A stretch of DNA of 11,107 nucleotides, from contig JBBPTG010000471.1 in assembly GCA_038093975.1 (NCBI GenBank), positions 1 to 11,107 of the forward strand, read 5' to 3'. The notes beneath the pieces were generated by a model. The model saw nothing but the letters and a program-made list of their open reading frames with translations. It was not told the origin of the DNA and did not search any database. A program made the position numbers and the translations under genes. The DNA is from Chalciporus piperatus. Lineage: Eukaryota > Basidiomycota > Agaricomycetes > Boletales > Boletaceae. Positions 6,665 to 11,107 of this stretch are shown piece after piece. How positions within the stretch are numbered: the stretch's first letter is position 1; each line of letters opens with the position of its first letter.

Positions 6665-7134
6665 TGTTACGATCACCCCATTCTTTCCTTCCCCATTACC
6701 TTGTACTAAAGTCCTACTCGCTGGTTCAAGTCCTGCCTAGGCCACTTATTTCTTACTTCATCTTAAGCGAATATTCCTTTATGTTCTTTCACCCTCTACA
6801 CTTCGTCATCGCTGACTCATACACTTACTGAGCATGACTCATTCTTATTCGTCATAGCTCATTCTGAGTCATTCTGACTCCTTCTATGCCTGCCCTTAAC
6901 TCGTTTCTTCACTTATATAAACCCTCGAGTTTCCTCCTGTAACCCTAAGTTAGACCTACGCAATCTAGCTTGGTCATTTCTCGCTTCCTTTGAACCCTCT
7001 GAGAGTCACTGTCCCACTCTTGAACGGACGCTAGGCCTTAACGTGGACATCCCATCGTTAGGCTACCTTAGAAACCCTTGTCTTTGACTAGGCTTTTGTG
7101 TCTACGCTTTGACCTACCCGGTACAAGCGTAACA
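6665..7134 (+). mobile_element. Solo LTR nested in integrase (470 bp), TSD ATTCC
   Basis: The LTR begins TGTTACG and ends CGTAACA, a 7-bp terminal inverted repeat with TG...CA ends. It is flanked by ATTCC at 6660-6664 and 7135-7139, a perfect 5-bp target-site duplication. TATATAAA at 6914-6921 indicates plus orientation. It is unrelated in sequence to the LTRs at 1945 and 3037 beyond the termini. It splits the HHCC domain of the element 1 integrase between the two histidines. The 475-base gain shifts the reading frame by one, matching the observed frames on each side. No internal region is present. Confidence 0.93.
6813..6921 (+). promoter_or_regulatory. U3 promoter of the 470-bp LTR: TGA(C/G)TCA sites and TATA
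   Basis: Three exact TGA(C/G)TCA sites lie at 6813-6819, 6835-6841 and 6865-6871, with a near-match TGACTCC at 6875-6881. TATATAAA follows at 6914-6921. TGASTCA is the binding consensus of Gcn4/AP-1-type bZIP factors. Clustering within 60 bases just upstream of the TATA box suggests stress or amino-acid-starvation control of the parent element. Binding is inferred, not shown. Confidence 0.6.
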
Positions 7135-8177
7135 ATTCCCCTATTGGTGGCCATGGTGGTCAAGGACGAACGCTACATTTGGTTACTCGTTATTTCTCAT
7201 GGCCTGGTGTCACAAAGGACGTTAAAACTTACGTAGAACATTGTCAGACGTGCGCCCTCACGAAGGGAAAGTCAACTGCACAAGCTGGCAAATTAATCCC
7301 CCTTCCGGTTCCGAAAGAACCCTGGAAGGATATATCTATAGACTTTACCACGGGTTTCCCTAAATCACGTGGCTTTGATGCTATTTGTGTTATTGTAGAT
7401 CGTTTCTCTAAAGAAGTCGAGTTTATTGCTTGTAAAAAGACAATTTCTTCAAAAGAACTAGCTATTTTATTTAGAGACAATGTTTGGTGTAGACACGGAC
7501 TTCCCTCTTCAATTGTTTCAGATCGAGGACCGCAATTTGCATCGGAGTTTACTTCACAGCTTTGCACCCTTCTAGGAATAGAACAGAAGCTGTCAACCGC
7601 TTATCACCCCCAAACCGATGGCCAAACGGAGCGTATGAACCGAGAACTCCAGCAGTATCTCCACGCTTACATGGCTAAACATCAAACGGAATGGGCTGAT
7701 TGGTTGAAGATAGCACAATTCCATCACAATTCCTCCCTTTCCACTGCCACCGGAACAATCCCCTTCGCTATCACAAAAAACTACTTCCCACGCATGGGAT
7801 TTGAAGGTGATTCATCTCCGGCTGGTGCATTCTTAGAGAAATGTGGAAAGGCACACAAAGAAGTAGAGCAGGCATTAGAAGAAACTCAGAACCGGATGAA
7901 AGAGCAAGCAGATAAGCATCGGTCCGAAGCTCCAGATTATCAGATCGGAGATTTCGTTATGTTATCCACGGACAACCTCAAATTACCTTATCCTTCCAAA
8001 AAGATGACGCAAAACTGGATCGGACCTTATCAGATCACGAAGGTTCTTCCCAATGCAGTCACATTAGACTTGCCCAATTCTATGCACATCCATCCCACGG
8101 TTAATGTCAAACGGGTCAAACCGACTAAAGAACCGTTGGAAGGGCAACCGGTGTGGCGGTGTAGAGTCAGGGGCTAG
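7135..8177 (+). pseudogene. pol: Element 1 pol, integrase core and C-terminal part, truncated
   Basis: After the solo LTR the integrase resumes with GGHGGQGRTL, carrying the second zinc-binding His (7152-7154), followed by the CQTC cysteines (7242 and 7251). The catalytic triad is visible, counted from the Met at 7179: Asp55 (SIDF), Asp115 (SDRG) and Glu151 (QTER), with exactly 35 residues between the last two. The GPY/F-like C-terminal module (WIGPYQITKVLPNAVTLDLP, HPTVNVKRVKP) is present. After KEPLEGQPV the sequence loses similarity to the family and stops at 8177, with no chromodomain where chromoviruses usually carry one. Apart from the upstream insertion, this segment has no internal stop. 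Confidence 0.9.
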
Positions 8178-8233
8178 CGGGAGTCAGCAGAGAGTGTGCG
8201 GGAGATGCCGAGCGGAGTGTCAAACCCGTAGGA
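8145..8233. other. Junction between element 1 and element 2
   Basis: Element 1 integrase similarity ends around 8145-8155, and a GC- and CpG-rich sequence continuous with the element 2 gag frame starts by 8165, right after an in-frame TAG at 8162-8164. No convincing LTR terminus pair, PBS or target-site duplication was identified. TG at about 8152 could be an LTR start but cannot be tested without the other end. The join could be an insertion of element 2, a deletion fusing two neighbouring elements, or template switching during reverse transcription. Confidence 0.5.
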
Positions 8234-10051
8234 TTGCGTAGCGCACAGCGTGTTCTAGTCTACCAAGTCTTGTATCACATCGAGTCGGCGGCAGTCCTGG
8301 CCTCTCCATCTGGTGAAGAGAGTGGGAAGAGCACCACACACAAAATCTCCATAGACGACATAGCCAGAATACGCGGCATCGAAGGCAGCGGGCAACGGAC
8401 AGCGCAAACGTCAGACGACGATAGCATCTCATCACCATCGCAGCTTTCCTCAGAGTCACGAGAGGAAAACAACAACTTCATCTCTTTTACCCCGCGTAGA
8501 ACACACGCCGTGCTACCAACGGCAGGACACGCAACCAGACGCAGACGCACCAGCAGCGTAGGCACCGTTACCCCAGCCACCAACACAAACCGCTTTCGTC
8601 TAATACCTGCACACTTCACTACGCCGGTGAAGCAGAAAGCAACACCCAACGTCACGCATACCACCAGAGATAACCCCCCACTCCCACCCCTGCCCACCTT
8701 TAATCCATTACAACGTACGACGGGAAAGATCGAACCCGACACCCCGCAGATACCGCGCATACGACAAGAACAACCCTTCATGCGTTCATCAGCCAACGAG
8801 TCCGCCAAAGTGGTCCCGCTCTTTAGAGGCGACTACTCAGACAAGGACCCACCAGCGGAATGGTTCGCGGTATTCCAACTGGGGCTCCCAGCCTCGTGGT
8901 CAGACAGGGACAAAATCGAGCGCTTCGAGCTCCAACTAGCGCCGGAAAGTATCGCAGCGGAATGGTTCGCGTACCTAACCACCGAGGAAGTCTACGACAT
9001 GAGTTCACTGAGGCGTGCATTCCTGAAGAGGTGGCCACCGAGGAAGCGCCCCGTCTGGACAAGAGCACAGCAGCGAGAGAGGATCCAGCAGATCGTTCTC
9101 AAAGAGGAGGACATAGGTGAATGGCGAGAAGATGGCAACCCGGGGAACCACGGGCAGAACATCTGGGCGGAAAAAATCCGACAACTAGCGCTCACCATGG
9201 GCGATAACGAGGGCCACCTCATTGCCCATGTCATCCTCCACACCCCCCGCCTCCTTCGAGAGCAACTTACCGATGAATACGACAGCTGGGACGAGTTCGT
9301 CGATGCGGTACGTTCCATCCCGCAGGAACGCCTTCGGGTAGAGAAACAGAAACTATCGGAGAATCGTGCCAGAGACCAAGCCATCGCGTCTTTGCAACAG
9401 TGGCGCGTGTCGCAGGTTCCTGTACAACGACCGCAACACTTCGCAAGCCCCTTCACGTCCAAACCTACTACGCTACCCCCGTATTCAGCAACAACTCCCA
9501 ACGTCACAGGAGGGTTCCGCCAAGTCCGAAGCCCATCCCCAATGCCTCCCCTCACTCGTACCCAAATCCTAGAAAGAGCGAACATGATCCCACAACGCCC
9601 GAACACGGAGATGGGGAAACGGCAGTACGAAGCTGACGTCGCAGCCTGGCACCAGGCACACGGGCAAACCTACCCAAGCTTAGAACGGCCATACCCCCTC
9701 AAGCCGGGAACAGCCAGTATCGGCTCAGGAGAGTGTTACGGATGTGGGTATGTCACGGACCCACCCCACACGGGGAACGCATGTCCCTCAACGGACCCGG
9801 TTCGTGCCCTCGAAACCCGCTGGCGGCAACTAGTAGGGGGAATGTTACGGCGAGCCTCGCCAAGACCCCCTCCCGCTCCAGTGCAATACGTCTATTCCGC
9901 CCAACCCCATGCACTCGCAGGTTCAACCCCCGTCTATGCCGTTGCACAAGGCCCAGAGTGGCATGCTGGGGATGCCGAATACGACCAAGTGTATCAGGCG
10001 GAAGAATGGGAGGCGGAAAACGAATCAGGGCTACCTACGATGGTAGAGTAA
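8165..10051 (+). CDS. gag: Element 2 gag-like protein, start uncertain
   Basis: This is the structural (capsid/nucleocapsid) protein of element 2. The frame is open from 8165, just after a stop, but its first ATG is at 8780, so either the N-terminus was lost at the junction or the protein begins at 8780 (423 residues). Upstream of 8780 the translation is Ser/Thr/Pro/Arg-rich and looks disordered. The capsid-like core follows at once (VVPLFRGDYSDKD, EWFAVFQLGLP, FELQLAPESIAAEWFAYL, RRAFLKRWPP). A Pro-rich linker leads to a zinc-knuckle-like motif at 9734-9784 with unusual spacing, CX2CX7HX4C (CYGC, then H and C in PPHTGNAC). The tail is acidic (EEWEAENESG). The family resembles gag-like hypothetical proteins common in basidiomycete genomes. 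Confidence 0.75.
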   Translation, partial: SQGLAGVSRECAGDAERSVKPVGLRSAQRVLVYQVLYHIESAAVLASPSGEESGKSTTHKISIDDIARIRGIEGSGQRTAQTSDDDSISSPSQLSSESREENNNFISFTPRRTHAVLPTAGHATRRRRTSSVGTVTPATNTNRFRLIPAHFTTPVKQKATPNVTHTTRDNPPLPPLPTFNPLQRTTGKIEPDTPQIPRIRQEQPFMRSSANESAKVVPLFRGDYSDKDPPAEWFAVFQLGLPASWSDRDKIERFELQLAPESIAAEWFAYLTTEEVYDMSSLRRAFLKRWPPRKRPVWTRAQQRERIQQIVLKEEDIGEWREDGNPGNHGQNIWAEKIRQLALTMGDNEGHLIAHVILHTPRLLREQLTDEYDSWDEFVDAVRSIPQERLRVEKQKLSENRARDQAIASLQQWRVSQVPVQRPQHFASPFTSKPTTLPPYSATTPNVTGGFRQVRSPSPMPPLTRTQILERANMIPQRPNTEMGKRQYEADVAAWHQAHGQTYPSLERPYPLKPGTASIGSGECYGCGYVTDPPHTGNACPSTDPVRALETRWRQLVGGMLRRASPRPPPAPVQYVYSAQPHALAGSTPVYAVAQGPEWHAGDAEYDQVYQAEEWEAENESGLPTMVE

Positions 10052-11107
10052 GGATAGCCCGTGAAACCGTACTGCACTCTGCCGACAGTACCATACATGT
10101 CCATACGGCTCCCGTCGCTACATCAGACTTCCCCCACCCTCCTTTATCTTCTTCTTCCAGCCCTAATATCGAACCCGACCTGTCTATATCAACCAGCTAC
10201 GTAACCCCATCCAGTACTACTAATACTATCACTGACGTTTATTCGTTGGACGCATCAGGCAAACCAATCATGGCCCATGTCAGCAGTCCGTTCCTGACAC
10301 TGGCGAGCTTGCGAGGCCCCTTGGGCGAAAATGTCCGCCTGCTCGCTACCGTTGACAGCGGTGCAATGATAAACGCTGTAGACTCGAACATCTACAAAAG
10401 CGTAGAGCGCCGCCTAACAAAGCTGAGTCCCTCAGCACGTATACTACGGATGGCAAACGGTTCACTAGTCCCGTCGCTAGGAGTGTGGACCGGTACCTTC
10501 GAGTGGGGGTCTAAGAGTACGACAGTCACGTTCGAGGTCTTCCCTAGTGGGGGATCCTGGCGCGCACTGATTGGAAAGCCCCTACTCGAACAACTTAAAG
10601 CTGTGCATAACTACAACACGGACACTATCACCCTCACTAGCAACGGTTCGCCAGAAACCATACCAAACCGCCACTCGCTTAACAAACAAGTCACTCCCTA
10701 TCGCTTACCCACCCCCATACCATACCCAACACACCACCATACTAATACTACCCCGAACCCACCCGTTCCTAACACTACGTCCCAAGGCAACAATACGGAA
10801 CAAACGCGCGGTGTTGAAGAAGCGGTTCCTTCAACGCCGGAGCAAATAGAAAGTATAGAACACGACGACGGTGATGTGTTCAATACTCTTTACACCAACA
10901 TTGAGGATAATATATTTACCAGATTGACGAGCGAGGGACCCTTCTATCCCGCGCGCGTAGACAAAATCCGGCAAGCGGTTACCATTGGGCCTCTATCTAA
11001 TGAGCGGCGAGCAAAAGTCGACGAGTTAGTAATGGAATTCGCCGATGTGTTTGCGCTATCAGTCAGAGAAGTCAAACCGGTAGACTCCGTAACATTCAAA
11101 CTGAATG
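10006..11107 (+). CDS. pol: Element 2 pol: protease and start of RT, cut by window end
   Basis: This frame has no stop from before 9961 to the window end and lies at -1 relative to gag. The ATG at 10006 is the nearest pol-frame start and overlaps gag by 46 bases. Frameshift expression is the alternative, since the frame is also open upstream. After a Ser/Thr/Pro-rich stretch comes a retropepsin-like protease: ENVRLLATVDSGAM with the DSGA catalytic Asp at 10354-10356 (residue 117), a flap-like LRMANGSLVPSLG segment, and GGSWRALIGKPLLEQLKAVHNY. A low-complexity linker precedes VDELVMEFADVFALS and KPVDSVTFKLN, the usual lead-in to a Ty3/Gypsy RT. The RT active site lies beyond the window. Confidence 0.8.
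   Translation, partial: MGGGKRIRATYDGRVRIARETVLHSADSTIHVHTAPVATSDFPHPPLSSSSSPNIEPDLSISTSYVTPSSTTNTITDVYSLDASGKPIMAHVSSPFLTLASLRGPLGENVRLLATVDSGAMINAVDSNIYKSVERRLTKLSPSARILRMANGSLVPSLGVWTGTFEWGSKSTTVTFEVFPSGGSWRALIGKPLLEQLKAVHNYNTDTITLTSNGSPETIPNRHSLNKQVTPYRLPTPIPYPTHHHTNTTPNPPVPNTTSQGNNTEQTRGVEEAVPSTPEQIESIEHDDGDVFNTLYTNIEDNIFTRLTSEGPFYPARVDKIRQAVTIGPLSNERRAKVDELVMEFADVFALSVREVKPVDSVTFKLN

Larger units (their letters stand above)
1945..8160 (+). mobile_element. Decayed Ty3/Gypsy LTR retrotransposon (element 1), 3' end missing
   Basis: The order is 5' LTR (1945-2153), PBS (2156-2166), leader, gag (2814-4368), then pol with protease, RT, RNase H and integrase (4365 to about 8160), the Ty3/Gypsy order. 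Two solo LTRs are nested in it at 3037-3269 and 6665-7134. Inactivating marks are in-frame stops at 3343, 3886, 5228 and 5852, a frameshift near 4780-4800, and loss of everything after the integrase C-terminal region. No 3' LTR or chromodomain is found. The 5 bases before the LTR are CCTGA; the matching target-site copy cannot be tested because the 3' end is lost. The self-priming signal suggests affinity to the Tf1/sushi group. Confidence 0.9.
8165..11107 (+). mobile_element. Second Ty3/Gypsy-like element (element 2), partial
   Basis: A gag frame (8165-10051) and a pol frame in the -1 register (about 10006 to the window end) form a second retrotransposon unlike element 1 in sequence, base composition and gag type. 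There is no stop within gag, and none in pol over the visible 1.1 kb. CpG is abundant, in contrast to the element 1 RT region, so it appears much younger or under selection. Neither LTR is identified inside the window: the left side ends at the junction with element 1 and the right side is cut by the window edge. Confidence 0.8.

Noticed and set aside
6665..6709. Last 15 codons of the RNase H frame as native pol sequence
   Set aside because: They lie inside the solo LTR; the native frame continues at 7140 after the target-site duplication.
8234..8236. TTG as the start codon of the element 2 gag
   Set aside because: A TTG start is not expected in a fungal nuclear gene. The frame is already open upstream to 8165, so the start is either lost at the junction or at the ATG at 8780.
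8992..9606. A 204-codon minus-strand open frame opposite element 2 gag
   Set aside because: It is antisense to a frame with a recognisable capsid core and is explained by the high GC content of that gene.

Overview
The window looks like a transposon-rich stretch from a filamentous fungus, most likely a basidiomycete (Agaricomycetes-like). That placement is inferred from the style of the Ty3/Gypsy proteins and from 46-47 nt intron-like segments; no host gene is present to confirm it. No rRNA, tRNA, CRISPR array or ordinary cellular gene was recognised.

Bases 1-1944 are non-coding and repeat-structured. AT-rich flanks (about 1-95 and 1685-1930) share words in direct and inverted orientation. 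A cluster of eleven AGTGT words with roughly 12-bp phasing lies at 156-320. A perfect 25-bp inverted repeat lies at 527-582. A degenerate tandem array at about 590-1525 repeats every 133-158 bp. Each array unit combines a candidate fungal mini-intron (GTRAG donor, CTCAC branch-like box, AG acceptor 12-13 nt later) with small hairpins at fixed places. This array is the least explained part of the window.

Bases 1945 to about 8160 hold a decayed plus-strand Ty3/Gypsy element (element 1). It has a 209-bp 5' LTR, a PBS whose 11 nt are exactly complementary to the predicted first 11 nt of its own transcript (Tf1-type self-priming), a structured leader, gag with a CCHC knuckle, and pol (protease, RT, RNase H, integrase). 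Gag and pol overlap by ATGA. Stops, one frameshift and a missing 3' end mark it as dead, and several lesions fit C-to-T decay at CpG. Two solo LTRs sit inside it: a 233-bp minus-strand LTR in gag (TSD GAAAT) and a 470-bp plus-strand LTR in the integrase zinc domain (TSD ATTCC). Removing each on paper, with one TSD copy, brings the flanking frames into register.

Near 8145-8165 element 1 ends before any chromodomain or 3' LTR and runs into a different, apparently younger, CpG-rich Ty3-like element (element 2). Its gag (8165-10051) has no ATG near its beginning. Its pol (from about 10006) is in the -1 frame, carries a DSGA protease, and stays open to the window edge just as the RT region begins.
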